A stretch of 64,000 bases of DNA from Caballeronia pedi (GCF_001544915.2 NZ_FCOE02000005.1:1-64000), one strand, 5' to 3'. Positions 44,392-53,620 are shown, counted from the stretch's first letter. The notes: generated by a model from the letters alone, not told the origin. Numbers and translations are program-made.

Positions 44392-45276
44392 CTAGATCCG
44401 ATAGATACGTTCGGCGTTGCGCACGAACAGCGCGTCCTTCTCGCTCTCGCTCGCATCGCCGACGATCTGCGCGTAGGCGTTCCAGATCGCCGTGTACGAA
44501 CCGAACAGGCGGTCCACCGGAAAGTTCGATGCGAACATCGCGCGGTCGCTGCCGAACGTATCGATGGTCTCGTGCACGTAAGGACGCAGGCTCTCGACGG
44601 TCCACGCGTGATCGAACATGGCGAAGCCGCTCAGCTTCACCGCGACGTTCGGGCAGGCGGCCAGCATCCGGATGCCGTTACGCCACGCGCGATAGCCCTG
44701 TGTCGAATTGCGGTCCACGAACATGCCCGCGTGATTGACGATGAATTGCGTATCCGCATGCTCGCGCGCGAGTTGCGCGGCCTCTTCCATCTGCGACGGA
44801 TACAGTTGCAGATCGAACGACATGCCGAAGCGCCGCAGCAAGTCGAAATGCCTGCGCCATTGCGGCTCGCGCATGAAATGCCGTCCGACGTAGTCGTAGA
44901 GTTTGTTCTCATGCACGTTGAGAATCTGGCGGATGCCGCGCGTATTGGCGAACGCCGCGTGAGCTTCGAGCACTTGCTCTGCGTTATCCGCCGACAAGTC
45001 CGCGCCCGCGACGATACCGTTCGGCATGCCATCCGTATCCGCGATCGATTGCAGCCAGCGCGTCTCCTCGACAGGATCGGCGGGATCGTGGTTCGCATCG
45101 ACATGCACGATCTTGAGTATTTCGATATCCTGTGCATCTCGCAGCAGATCCGCGAGCAGATAGTCGTGTTTCAAGTCACGCGCATCGCCGACGAACGACG
45201 TCTGCGGATTCGCGAGCCAGGGATAATGATGCGTGGACAACTCCCACAGATGAATATGCGGATCGACGACCTGCAT
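44392..45276 (-). CDS. Amidohydrolase, probable L-rhamnonolactonase
   Basis: The 294-residue protein has the amidohydrolase_2 fold: [20 protein letters not shown] with the metal-binding [45 protein letters not shown] with a conserved His, and the C-terminal [15 protein letters not shown]. It is close to the L-fuconolactonase and rhamnonolactonase group. In the oxidative rhamnose pathway this enzyme opens L-rhamnono-lactone to L-rhamnonate after the dehydrogenase. It lies between rhaM and the ATPase gene with gaps of 30 and 8 bases, so operon membership is strong. Exact lactone specificity is inferred from context. Confidence 0.82.
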   Translation of the reverse strand: MQVVDPHIHLWELSTHHYPWLANPQTSFVGDARDLKHDYLLADLLRDAQDIEILKIVHVDANHDPADPVEETRWLQSIADTDGMPNGIVAGADLSADNAEQVLEAHAAFANTRGIRQILNVHENKLYDYVGRHFMREPQWRRHFDLLRRFGMSFDLQLYPSQMEEAAQLAREHADTQFIVNHAGMFVDRNSTQGYRAWRNGIRMLAACPNVAVKLSGFAMFDHAWTVESLRPYVHETIDTFGSDRAMFASNFPVDRLFGSYTAIWNAYAQIVGDASESEKDALFVRNAERIYRI

Positions 45277-45306
45277 GTTGCTTTCCTCGCGAGAGAGGCG
45301 AACGTT

Positions 45307-45621
45307 TCAGGGAAGATGAAACACCGGCACGAGCGGCACCGCGACAGGTGAATTGTCCGCGTGTGTCTCCATCAGCTCGGCCATGGTGTCCCACCACTTG
45401 CGCATGATGGGCAAGGTCGCCAGTGCATGCGTGGTATGCGTGTCGGTACGCTGCTGGATGGCGAACAGATGTCCGGTCGATTCGTCGAGAAAGATCCGGT
45501 AATCGCGGATGCCCGCGGCGCTCAACGCGTCGGCCAGTTCCGGCCAGATCTCGCGATGACGCTTCTCGTATTCCTCACGCATGCCCGGCTTCAGGGTCAT
45601 GCGAAATGCCACTGTCTCCAT
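45307..45621 (-). CDS. rhaM: L-rhamnose mutarotase
   Basis: The 104-residue protein is the same length as E. coli RhaM (YiiL). Its sequence runs METVAFRMTLKPGMREEYEK, RHREIWPELADALSAAGIRD with the conserved HxxIWPE motif, YRIFLDESTGHLFAIQQR and MRKWWDTMAELMETHADNSP. It interconverts alpha- and beta-L-rhamnopyranose in the cytoplasm. It is the first gene of the transport operon. The start was chosen because the family begins here; a longer frame upstream lies in the promoter region. A sigma-70-like promoter lies about 60 bases upstream. Confidence 0.92.
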   Translation of the reverse strand: METVAFRMTLKPGMREEYEKRHREIWPELADALSAAGIRDYRIFLDESTGHLFAIQQRTDTHTTHALATLPIMRKWWDTMAELMETHADNSPVAVPLVPVFHLP

Positions 45622-45678
45622 GGCGGGCCGCCTTGTTTTGATTGGTGAATCCCTGTGTTCAGGACTCGTTGTGCTGCG

Positions 45679-45712
45679 ACTATAATTCGCCGACCGATAA
45701 CACGACAATCCG
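45679..45712 (-). promoter_or_regulatory. Promoter and shared element of the rhamnose transport operon
   Basis: On the - strand, TTGTCG and TATAGT are 18 bases apart, about 58 bases before rhaM. The spacer and -35 region fit ATTGTYGYGYTATYGG, the same element found at 53483-53515 before the other rhamnose operon at almost the same distance from its first gene. The LysR gene on the other side is the likely reader. Confidence 0.55.
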
Positions 45713-45784
45713 ATTGCAGGATTGGCCGATCGCAAAAACGTATCGCTGCGCCGTATCATCGCGCGGTTCAAGGCGAGCTGTCGA

Positions 45785-46753
45785 ATGAATCAGAACGTGT
45801 CCCAAAGTGTGTCGCCCGGCATTTCGACCAGTGCGCTGGTCAATCGGCTGAAGTTCAAGCATCTGGCGCTGCTCGTCGCGCTCGATGACGCGCGCAACCT
45901 CCATCAGGCCGCCGAGACGATCAACGTCGCGCAGCCGAGCGCGAGCCGCATGCTCGCGGATATCGAGGAGGCGTTCGGCTTTCTGCTGTTCGAGCGCAAC
46001 GCGCGCGGCATGCAGCCGACGCCGCTCGGCACCGCCGCGCTGGCGTACGCGCGCCGCTCGCTCGCGGACCTGACGCGCTTCGCCGACGATCTCGACGCCA
46101 AGCGCCGTGGCGGGCACGGCCAGTTGACAGTGGGCGCGATCATGGGCGCGGCGCCCGACGTGCTCGCGATGGCCGTCACCGAACTGAAATCCGAGCGGCC
46201 GCTCCTGAACGTGCGCATCCTCGGCGAAACGAGTGATCAGGTCGTGCAGTTGCTGCATCGCCGCGAAGTCGATCTCGCGCTCGGGCGGCTGACCACGCCT
46301 TTGCAGCACAACGATTTCGACTTCGAGCCGCTCGCGCGCGAAGCGATGCGGCTCGTCGTGCGCGCGGGGCATCCGCTCGCCGGAAAGACCGAACTCGCGC
46401 TGGACACGCTGGTCGGCTGGCCGTGGATTCTGCAGCCGATCGCGAGCCCCGCGCGCGGCCTGTTCGAAGACGAACTCGCGCGCGCCGGACTGACGACGCC
46501 GGCGGATATCGTCGAATGTGCGTCGATCTTCGCGACGCTGCAATTGCTGCAGAACAGCGAAGCTGTCGCGATGCTGCCGGAGTCGGTGGTGCGCGACTAT
46601 CTGCGGGCGCAGTTGCTGATCGAACTGCCGATCGAAATCGGCAAGAGCCTCTCAGGTTTCGGGCTGTTGCGTCGAAAGTTAGAAACCTTGAGCGAACCGG
46701 CCGAATACTTCATCGCGTTGCTGCGCAAGTACTCGGCCGTGTCACCTCACTAA
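45785..46753 (+). CDS. LysR family regulator of L-rhamnose catabolism
   Basis: The 322-residue protein has a LysR HTH at about residues 22-80 (LKFKHLALLVALDDARNLHQ, AAETINVAQPSASRMLADIE) and an effector domain with LTVGAIMGAAPDVLAMAVTE and VDLALGRLTTPLQHNDFDFE. It belongs to the GalR/GbpR-like group that senses sugars or sugar acids. It lies divergent from rhaM and next to the rhamnose dehydrogenase gene, so it probably controls the whole cluster. The ATG at 45785 was preferred to an earlier start because of normal HTH placement. Confidence 0.87.
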   Translation: MNQNVSQSVSPGISTSALVNRLKFKHLALLVALDDARNLHQAAETINVAQPSASRMLADIEEAFGFLLFERNARGMQPTPLGTAALAYARRSLADLTRFADDLDAKRRGGHGQLTVGAIMGAAPDVLAMAVTELKSERPLLNVRILGETSDQVVQLLHRREVDLALGRLTTPLQHNDFDFEPLAREAMRLVVRAGHPLAGKTELALDTLVGWPWILQPIASPARGLFEDELARAGLTTPADIVECASIFATLQLLQNSEAVAMLPESVVRDYLRAQLLIELPIEIGKSLSGFGLLRRKLETLSEPAEYFIALLRKYSAVSPH

Positions 46754-46754
46754 T

Positions 46755-47537
46755 TCACTGAAGATTGACGAACAGGCCGCCGTCCACAAGCAAAGAAGCG
46801 CCCGTCACATAGCGCGCGCGGTCCGAAGCGAGAAAGACGACGCATTGCGCGACGTCATCGGGTGCGCCGAGACGCCCGAGCGGAATGCGCTTTTCCATGT
46901 AGGCGCGCTTGTCCGTATCGGAAAGGTCATCGGCGTTGAGATCGGTCGCGATGGTGCCCGGCATCACCGAGTTGCAGCGGATGCCATATGGTCCGAGCGC
47001 GATCGCGCACGATTGCATCAGCGAATGGACGCCCGCCTTGGTCGGCGTGTAATGCGTCTGCATGCCGCCGCCGACGAGCGCGCTGATCGAACTCGTCGCG
47101 ACGATCGCGCCGCCCGTGCCTTGCGCCTTCATCTGGTTCGCGGCGGCCTGCGTCACGTAGAACGCGCCATTCAGGTTCACCGCGACCGTGGTCTCGTAGA
47201 CAGAAGCGGGCATGTCGAGGAACGCGTGAAACGGGCAGATGCCTGCGTTGCTCGACAGCACGTCGACGTGGCCGAACGCATCAACCGTGCGCGCGATGAG
47301 TTCGATGCCCGTGTCGCGCTCGGCCACGTTGCCTTCGACGGCGATCGCGCGCCGCCCGAGCGCTTCGATCTCGGCGACGATCGACTCCACCGCCGATGCC
47401 TTGCCGTACGACTTGTCGTTGTCGCCCCAGTAATTGATGGCGACATCCGCGCCTTCACGCGCGCTTGCCAGCGCGATCGCCCGGCCGATGCCACGCGATC
47501 CGCCCGTCACCACGACGACCTTGTTCTGCAAAAGCAT
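46755..47537 (-). CDS. L-rhamnose 1-dehydrogenase (SDR family)
   Basis: The 260-residue SDR has VVVVTGGSRGIGRAIALAS (cofactor site), INYWGDNDKSYGKASAVESI, SSNAGICPFHAFLDMPASVY and catalytic Ser...Tyr-x-x-x-Lys in ATSSISALVGGGMQTHYTPT with KAG. The INYWGDND and NAGICPFHAFLDMP stretches are hallmarks of L-rhamnose 1-dehydrogenases. It oxidises L-rhamnose to L-rhamnono-lactone, the first step of the non-phosphorylated pathway. It is convergent with the LysR gene (one base between). A perfect 10-bp hairpin upstream (47566-47589) may separate its message from the gene before it. Confidence 0.88.
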   Translation of the reverse strand: MLLQNKVVVVTGGSRGIGRAIALASAREGADVAINYWGDNDKSYGKASAVESIVAEIEALGRRAIAVEGNVAERDTGIELIARTVDAFGHVDVLSSNAGICPFHAFLDMPASVYETTVAVNLNGAFYVTQAAANQMKAQGTGGAIVATSSISALVGGGMQTHYTPTKAGVHSLMQSCAIALGPYGIRCNSVMPGTIATDLNADDLSDTDKRAYMEKRIPLGRLGAPDDVAQCVVFLASDRARYVTGASLLVDGGLFVNLQ

Positions 47538-47565
47538 GTGTGTCTCCCCTGTGTCGCATCGTTGA

Positions 47566-47589
47566 GGATGACGGCGCGTGCCGTCATCC
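47566..47589. repeat. Perfect hairpin between the exported-protein gene and rhamnose dehydrogenase
   Basis: GGATGACGGC/GCCGTCATCC around GCGT, a perfect 10-bp stem, about 29 bases upstream of the rhamnose dehydrogenase start and 26 bases after the preceding stop. It lacks a T-run. It could be a Rho-dependent or processing boundary, or an attenuating leader. Confidence 0.5.
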
Positions 47590-47614
47590 ACGTTACATCG
47601 CCTCTCGTCGACGG

Positions 47615-49975
47615 CTAACGGCGAAAGCCTCCGTGAAAGCCGCCGCCTCCGCGAAAACCGCCGCCCCACTGATTATCGAAGCGCTGCTGCCCGGTCTCGC
47701 GCGATTGCCGCATGGCGTCGAGGTTGTTGTTGACCGCGGCGTCGTTGTGCTGCACCGGCTGCCAGCCATCCGGCGTATGTTGCTGCCAGCCGCCGTCCTG
47801 CGTGTGCTGATAGACGTTGCCATCGTGCGCGGCGTAGACATCGCCGTTGTTCCACCCGACCGCGTTGCCGCGCGAGCGGTTCGTGACGACGCCCTTGTTC
47901 ACGGCCTGCGCCGTGCCGTCCCGCACGTTGCCGGTCACGCCCCGCTCCGCAACGCCCGCGCGGCCGGTTTGCGCGTTGTATCCCGCAGCCTGACGCCCTG
48001 CCGCGTAGTTGCCGTTGTACCTGTTGCCGACGACACCGCCGCGCGCCGCGCCTTCGGTGCCGGTCGACGGGTTCTTGAACGCGCCCTGACGCCCCGCCGC
48101 GAAGTTGCCCGAATACGGATTGAACGCCGCGCCGCGGCTGCCTTGCCAGTGCGCGCCCGTCAATGAATTGAAGCCGGAGGCAGACGTGCCGCGCCATTCG
48201 TTGCCCGTCCACGCGTTGTAGCCGGCCGTATGCGTCACGGTGCCCTGGCCCCAGCGCCCATAGAAGTTCGCCTGGTTGATGTTGACGTTGGCCCAGCCGC
48301 CGCCCCAATACGGGCCCCAGTACGGCGAGCACGAACCCCAGATCGCGCCGACTGCAAAGCCGAACGCGAACCCTTCGGCGGCGGAGAGCGCGAAGCCCGC
48401 ATCGTAGCCGTAGGTCGGCGGATAACCATAGTAGTAGGTCGCGCCGACATATGGCGCATACACGTAGCCCGTGCCGTAGACGACCGTGCCGTCGCTGCCG
48501 ACGACCACGCCCATGTAACCCGGCGTATAGCCGACGACCACGGTTTCCGGCGTCACCGAATAGATGCGCACATAGGTCACGTAGTACAGCGGCGAGCTGG
48601 CGGGAATCGTGTAGATCGCAGCGGGCACTGCGGTCGCGACTTGCCACGGGCCGGTCGCGGCGGTCGCGCTGAACCACACGCCGTTTTCCACCGCGTAGAA
48701 GCGCGCGTCGGTCGCTTCGATCACGGGCGTCGCCGTGTTGACCGCGTATTGAAGCGACGTGCCGGAGATCGGCTCGAAACGGGGCGAGCCGTCGTAGGCG
48801 ATCTTGATCGCAGCCTTGGTGCGCGAAACAGTCGCGGTTTGGGGAATGGCCGCCGCGATCGCCGCTTCCTTCGCCTGCGGCGTCCCGGGCACGGAAACGA
48901 GCACGTTGGCCTTCGGATCGTGCGGCGAGATCTTCGCGAACTCGGGCGGCAGATCCTTGCCCGCCACGTATTCCCACGGACCTTTCTCCGATGAGGCGCG
49001 GAACCATCGGCCGGATACGAGCACGTAAGTCTGGTTCGTTTGCGGCACGACGAACACCGCGTGATCAGTATTGGTCACCGTCAGCAAGTCGACGCCCGCG
49101 ACCGGCTGGAGCTTGAGCGGGCCATCGGTGACGACGAGTTCGGTCGGCTTCGATGCGACCAGCAACGCTGGCGCGCGTGGCGCGGGCTTGCCGTTGTGCG
49201 GCAGCATCGGATCGGATTTCATCGCGGTGTCGGCTTGCTTTGCGGCCTGGACGAGCGTTTGCGGCGGCGCGGCCAGCACGCCCCACGGCCCACCGAGCGA
49301 AGCCGCCGCGTACCAGTACCCCGCCGCCCGCAGATACAGATGACCGCCGCCGTCCGCGAGCAGCATCGCGCGGCTGTTGAGCACGCGCCGATATGGCGCA
49401 CCGCTCACGTCGCGCCATATGGGATCGCCGTCGACCGTTGCGAGAATCGTGGGCGTCGATACGAACACGATGTCCGGCACCGGGTTCTGCACCGCGACTT
49501 TCGCCGTATCGCCGATCTGCTTCGACACCGCGTAGCTCGTCTGCAATTCATCGAGCGAAACGGTCATGCCCTGCGCCGGCAGATGCGCAACGATCGCGCT
49601 CCTCACATCGCCCGCGATGCCGGGATGCGTCGGCACGCTCACATCGCCGATGCGGATATTCGTGAGCCGCGCGAGACCCGATGCCTTGTCGATGTCGGCA
49701 TCGGCGCTGAACTGTGCCACGCCGTAGGTTGGCGCCGCATTGCCGCTCGCCGCGCCCACGGCGACCGCCGCGCGGCCCGCGATGCGGTTGCCATCCCATT
49801 GTTCGATCTGAGGTTGATACATTTCGATACGCTGCCTGGATGTATCGAGCTCACGCGGCCATTCGAGCTGCGCGGCGGCCGGCGCCGGCGGCGTCGCCGC
49901 TCGCGCCGACGGCAAACCGAACGCCAGACAGGAGGCCGTCAGAATAACGGTCCATTTTTCGCTGAACACAGACAT
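47615..49975 (-). CDS. Large exported repetitive protein, unknown function
   Basis: The 786-residue protein has a signal peptide (WTVILTASCLAFGLPSARA). Three related units of about 105 residues each contain G-x-W-[FY]-x-A-x-x-x-x-G-P-W: AGYWYAAASLGGPW (218-231), SGRWFRASSEKGPW (321-334) and NGVWFSATAATGPW (431-444). A Tyr/Gly-rich hydrophobic middle follows (500-565, YAPYVGATYYYGYPPTYGYD). The C-terminal third (570-786) is Gly/Asn-rich with tandem repeats such as NAWTGNEW, NSLTGAHW, NPYSGNFA, NAQTGRAG. No named family is recognised. It is probably a surface or envelope protein. It sits inside the rhamnose cluster but shows no sugar-related motif. Confidence 0.8.
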   Translation of the reverse strand: MSVFSEKWTVILTASCLAFGLPSARAATPPAPAAAQLEWPRELDTSRQRIEMYQPQIEQWDGNRIAGRAAVAVGAASGNAAPTYGVAQFSADADIDKASGLARLTNIRIGDVSVPTHPGIAGDVRSAIVAHLPAQGMTVSLDELQTSYAVSKQIGDTAKVAVQNPVPDIVFVSTPTILATVDGDPIWRDVSGAPYRRVLNSRAMLLADGGGHLYLRAAGYWYAAASLGGPWGVLAAPPQTLVQAAKQADTAMKSDPMLPHNGKPAPRAPALLVASKPTELVVTDGPLKLQPVAGVDLLTVTNTDHAVFVVPQTNQTYVLVSGRWFRASSEKGPWEYVAGKDLPPEFAKISPHDPKANVLVSVPGTPQAKEAAIAAAIPQTATVSRTKAAIKIAYDGSPRFEPISGTSLQYAVNTATPVIEATDARFYAVENGVWFSATAATGPWQVATAVPAAIYTIPASSPLYYVTYVRIYSVTPETVVVGYTPGYMGVVVGSDGTVVYGTGYVYAPYVGATYYYGYPPTYGYDAGFALSAAEGFAFGFAVGAIWGSCSPYWGPYWGGGWANVNINQANFYGRWGQGTVTHTAGYNAWTGNEWRGTSASGFNSLTGAHWQGSRGAAFNPYSGNFAAGRQGAFKNPSTGTEGAARGGVVGNRYNGNYAAGRQAAGYNAQTGRAGVAERGVTGNVRDGTAQAVNKGVVTNRSRGNAVGWNNGDVYAAHDGNVYQHTQDGGWQQHTPDGWQPVQHNDAAVNNNLDAMRQSRETGQQRFDNQWGGGFRGGGGFHGGFRR

Positions 49976-50113
49976 ACGAGCGCCTTCCTTTTATGACAGT
50001 TTTTTACTTAGCAAACCCAACTACTGCCGGTCAATCATAAATCCTGAGATTGCGGCATGGCTTGCGGTTTTCGTGTCAAACTGTCACGCGAAACGGATGT
50101 CGCTCGACGCGTA

Positions 50114-51292
50114 TCAATGCGTGTAAGGCCGCGTCAGCGCGCACTCCGGATTCAGCCGCACGCCGAAGCCCGGCGTCTCCGGCACCTTCATGCGGCCGTT
50201 CACCGGCACGGGTTCGTCGAGCAACAAGGGCGTGAACATCGGCACGACCTGATCGGCCTTGGGCGCCATCATCAGGAATTCGGCGAACGGCGAGTTGTGG
50301 CGCGTCACCACGAAGTGATAGCTGTACACCGACGAGCCGTGCGGCACGACGAGCACGTTGTGCGCGTCCGCCAGCGCGGAAATCTTGATCAGTTCCGTGA
50401 TGCCGCCGCACCAACCGACATCCGGCTGCACGAGATCCGCGCAGCCCATCTCGAACAGCATGCGAAAGCCCCAGCGCGTCGCTTCGTGCTCGCCGGTCGT
50501 GACCATCATTGCGTTCGGCACCGAGCGGCGCAGTTCGGCATAGCCCCAGTAGTCGTCGGGCGGCAGCGCTTCTTCGATCCACTTCAAACCGTACTCGCGC
50601 GCCGCGTTCGCGAGACGCTTCGCATAGTTGAGGTCGAGGCTCATCCAGCAGTCGAACATCAGCCAGAAATCGTCGCCCACTTTGGCGCGCATGTCCGCGA
50701 GCTTCGCAATGTTCTTCGCGAGCCCTTCCTCGCCTTCGGCCGGGCCGTGCTGCAAAGGCATCTTGCCGCCGATGAAGCCCATCTGCTTCGCGAGATCGGG
50801 GCGCGCGCCCGTCGCGTAGAACTGCAGTTCGTCGCGCACCGGACCGCCCAGAAGATGAAACACCGGCTCCTTGCGCACCTTCGCGAGCAGGTCCCACAGC
50901 GCGAGATCGACGCCCGAAATCGCGTTGAGCACGATGCCCTTGCGCCCGTAATAGAGCGTTGCGTTGTACATCTGATCCCACATCTTTTCGATGTCGGTGA
51001 CGCGTTGTCCTTCGAGAAAGCGCGCGAGGTGCTTCTCGACGATGAACGCGCCGATCTCACCGCCCGTCGTCACCGCGAAGCCCACGGTGCCGTCGCTCGC
51101 CTCGATCTCCACGACGAGCGAGCCGAGCACGTTCAGCCCGAACGACTGGCGGCTCTTGCGGTATTCGGGATAGCGCGCCATCGGCGTGGCGATGTGATCG
51201 TCGATCCAGTGATCGGCGCCCTGGTCGTGATAATCGGCGCCGCCGCCGCGAACCGTGAAGGCGCGCACCTGGGCGATCGTGGGCATGGACAT
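50114..51292 (-). CDS. rhmD: L-rhamnonate dehydratase
   Basis: The 392-residue enolase-superfamily protein matches rhamnonate dehydratases: [20 protein letters not shown] near the N-terminus, then [20 protein letters not shown]. Metal ligands are visible in [20 protein letters not shown] (Asp), [20 protein letters not shown] (Glu) and [20 protein letters not shown] (Glu). The acid/base His lies in [14 protein letters not shown]. It dehydrates L-rhamnonate to 2-keto-3-deoxy-L-rhamnonate. It is the third gene of an operon with a KDR dehydrogenase-type SDR and an MFS transporter. Confidence 0.92.
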   Translation of the reverse strand: MSMPTIAQVRAFTVRGGGADYHDQGADHWIDDHIATPMARYPEYRKSRQSFGLNVLGSLVVEIEASDGTVGFAVTTGGEIGAFIVEKHLARFLEGQRVTDIEKMWDQMYNATLYYGRKGIVLNAISGVDLALWDLLAKVRKEPVFHLLGGPVRDELQFYATGARPDLAKQMGFIGGKMPLQHGPAEGEEGLAKNIAKLADMRAKVGDDFWLMFDCWMSLDLNYAKRLANAAREYGLKWIEEALPPDDYWGYAELRRSVPNAMMVTTGEHEATRWGFRMLFEMGCADLVQPDVGWCGGITELIKISALADAHNVLVVPHGSSVYSYHFVVTRHNSPFAEFLMMAPKADQVVPMFTPLLLDEPVPVNGRMKVPETPGFGVRLNPECALTRPYTH

Positions 51293-51322
51293 GATGTGGC
51301 TCCGTACGTGTGGTTTCGTTGT

Positions 51323-52645
51323 TCAGGACGCCTTGGCGGCGTCGGCAAGATGTCCGTGGTCGATGCGCCCCGGCACGCGCACCAGCACGACGATCACGAG
51401 CGCCGCGAGCACGCTCGCACCGGCGAGCACCATGAGCCCGGCGCTCGTGGAATCGAACGCGGCTTCGGCGGCGGTGCGGGCCATCGGCGCGAAGAAACCG
51501 CCGAGTCCGCCGAGCGAATTGACGAGCGCGATGCCGGCCGCGGCGGCGGCGCCGGTCAGATAGCGCGTCGGGAAGGTCCAGAAGAGCGGCTGCGCGGCGA
51601 TGAAGCCGCTCGCCGCGCAGCACAGCGCGATCAGCGAGACGACGGGCGAACCCGCGACGCCCGATACCGCGATCGCAACGCCCGACATCACGAGCAGCGC
51701 CACCGCGCAGACGCGATGCCTGCCGGTTCGATCGGCATAGCGCGGCACGATCCACGTGACGATCACGGCGGCGATCCACGGCAGCGCCGTCACGAGCCCG
51801 ACGCGCAGGCCCACCTTCGTCCCGAGCAGTGAAGACACCTGTTGCGGCAGATAGAAAACGACGCCGTACACCGCCGCCTGAATCAGGAAGTACACGCAGC
51901 AGAGCACCAGCACGCGCGGATCGACGAGCGCCGCGAGCACGCTGCGCGGACCGTGCGACGACGCGGCGCGCGCATCCTCGTCGAGGCGGGCGACCAGCAG
52001 CGCGCGTTGTTCCTGCGTGAGCCAGCGTGCCTTCGCGGGGTCGTCGTCGAGATACCAGAATGCCCACACGCCGACGATCGACGCGAGCAAGCCTTCCACG
52101 AGAAAGAGCCACTGCCAGCCCTTGAAGCCGAGCGCGCCGTGCAGGTCGAGGAGCAGGCCCGACAGCGGCGCGCCGAAGATGAACGCGAGCGGCGCGCCGA
52201 AATAGAACACGCCGAGCGCGCGCGCCCGCGACGATTGCGGAAACCAGCGCGTCAGGTAATAGACGATGCCCGGAAAGAAGCCCGCCTCCGCCACGCCGAG
52301 CAGAAAGCGCAGCACGTAGAACGTGGTCGCGTCATGCGCGAAGGCCATTCCTGCGGAGACGAGGCCCCACGTCACCATGATGCGGCACATCCACAGCTTC
52401 GCGCCGACGCGATGCAGCAGCAGATTGCTTGGCACTTCGAAGATTGCGTAGCCGACGAAGAACACGCCCGCGCCGAACGCGAACGCGGCGTTGGTCAGGC
52501 CGGTGTCCTGTTGCAACGCCTTCTGCGCGAAGCCGATGTTCGCGCGATCCAGAAACGCGAGCACATACATGAGCAGCAGAAACGGCAACAGGCGGCGCAT
52601 CACGCGGGACGTGACGGCGCCTTCCGCTGAAGCGGAGTGATTCAT
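51323..52645 (-). CDS. MFS transporter, probable sugar-acid importer
   Basis: The 440-residue 12-helix transporter is of the ACS subfamily: LLPFLLLMYVLAFLDRANIG, FAFGAGVFFVGYAIFEVPSN and RFLLGVAEAGFFPGIVYYLT. Its position between a KDR dehydrogenase-type SDR and rhamnonate dehydratase suggests import of L-rhamnonate or a related acid, complementing the ABC importer for the free sugar. It lies 30 bases before the dehydratase and 22 bases after the SDR. Confidence 0.87.
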   Translation of the reverse strand: MNHSASAEGAVTSRVMRRLLPFLLLMYVLAFLDRANIGFAQKALQQDTGLTNAAFAFGAGVFFVGYAIFEVPSNLLLHRVGAKLWMCRIMVTWGLVSAGMAFAHDATTFYVLRFLLGVAEAGFFPGIVYYLTRWFPQSSRARALGVFYFGAPLAFIFGAPLSGLLLDLHGALGFKGWQWLFLVEGLLASIVGVWAFWYLDDDPAKARWLTQEQRALLVARLDEDARAASSHGPRSVLAALVDPRVLVLCCVYFLIQAAVYGVVFYLPQQVSSLLGTKVGLRVGLVTALPWIAAVIVTWIVPRYADRTGRHRVCAVALLVMSGVAIAVSGVAGSPVVSLIALCCAASGFIAAQPLFWTFPTRYLTGAAAAAGIALVNSLGGLGGFFAPMARTAAEAAFDSTSAGLMVLAGASVLAALVIVVLVRVPGRIDHGHLADAAKAS

Positions 52646-52667
52646 CGCGATTCTCCCGAAAACGCAA

Positions 52668-53429
52668 TCAGTACGTCGCGCGTCCGCCCGACAGATCGAA
52701 CACCGCGCCGGTGCTGAACGCGCAGTCCTCGGACGAGAGCCACAGAATCAGCGACGCGGCTTCCTGCGGCATCAGGAAGCGGTTCATCGGAATCTTGGAG
52801 AGCATGTAGTCGATGTGCTGCTGCGACATCGAATCGAATATTTCGGTCTTGGCGGCGGCGGGCGTGACGGCGTTCACGAGGATGTTCTTGCCCGCGAGTT
52901 CCTTGCCGAGCGATTTCGTAAGCCCGATCAATCCGGCTTTGGATGCGCTGTAGTGCGATGCGTTGGGATTGCCTTCCTTGCCCGCGATCGACGCGACATT
53001 GACGATGCGCCCGTAGCCCGCCTTCAGCATGTGCGGCACGACGGCGCGGCAAGTCAGATACGGCCCGATGAGATTGACGTCGATCACGCGGCGCCACACG
53101 TCGGGCGCAAGTTCCCAGGTCGTGCCGTTGCCGCCGGTGATGCCCGCGTTGTTGACGAGCACGTCGATCCGGCCGTGCGCGGCGAAGGTTTTTTTCGCGG
53201 CGGCGTCGACGGAAGATTCATCGGTCAGTTCGACGACGGCTTCGCTGACCTTGCGGTCCTTGTGCTTTGCGGAGAGTTCGGCGCCGGTTCGTGCAAGGCG
53301 TTCGCCGTCGACGTCCCACAGCGAGACGTCGGCGCCCGATTCGAGCGCGCGCTCCGCCACCGCGAGGCCGATGCCGCGTGCGCCGCCGGTGACGATCACG
53401 ACGCGGTTCGCCAGATCGATACGGTTCAT
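52668..53429 (-). CDS. SDR dehydrogenase, probable 2-keto-3-deoxy-L-rhamnonate 4-dehydrogenase
   Basis: The 253-residue SDR has VVIVTGGARGIGLAVAERAL, NNAG in DVLVNNAGITGGNG, catalytic Ser and Tyr/Lys in VNVASIAGKEGNPNASHYSA with SKAG, and DLSGGRATY at the C-terminus. Its first-gene position with MFS and rhamnonate dehydratase fits LRA5, the enzyme that oxidises KDR to 2,4-diketo-3-deoxy-L-rhamnonate. Specificity is inferred from context; the fold alone allows many sugar or alcohol substrates. Its promoter shares an element with the rhaM promoter. Confidence 0.8.
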   Translation of the reverse strand: MNRIDLANRVVIVTGGARGIGLAVAERALESGADVSLWDVDGERLARTGAELSAKHKDRKVSEAVVELTDESSVDAAAKKTFAAHGRIDVLVNNAGITGGNGTTWELAPDVWRRVIDVNLIGPYLTCRAVVPHMLKAGYGRIVNVASIAGKEGNPNASHYSASKAGLIGLTKSLGKELAGKNILVNAVTPAAAKTEIFDSMSQQHIDYMLSKIPMNRFLMPQEAASLILWLSSEDCAFSTGAVFDLSGGRATY

Positions 53430-53482
53430 GGGTTTGTCTCCTTTCGTTGTTCGTTGCTGTGGATTGGCATGCCGTGAGAGGC

Positions 53483-53515
53483 ACTATAGTCCCGCGCCAA
53501 TAGCGCAACAATTCG
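53483..53515 (-). promoter_or_regulatory. Promoter and shared element of the rhamnonate operon
   Basis: On the - strand, TTGTTG and TATAGT are 17 bases apart, about 54 bases before the SDR gene. The stretch ATTGTTGCGCTATTGG matches the rhaM promoter stretch ATTGTCGTGTTATCGG at 12 of 16 positions, all differences being C/T. Same orientation and nearly the same distance to the first gene. Confidence 0.6.
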
Positions 53516-53592
53516 AAAGGGCGATCGTTCGATAGCAAAAGCGGATCGATGCAACTGGCCGCAAACCCAGTCGTCATAATTTCTCGAAGAAC

Positions 53593-53620
53593 TTGTCAAA
53601 AACGCGCGTAAAGTTATGAT
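53593..53620 (+). promoter_or_regulatory. Sigma-70 promoter of the fic gene
   Basis: TTGTCA (53593-53598) and TATGAT (53615-53620) are 16 bases apart. The start point would fall near 53627, inside a 29-base repeat (53619-53647) that has a second copy downstream of the gene, so a protein bound there would block transcription. Confidence 0.6.
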
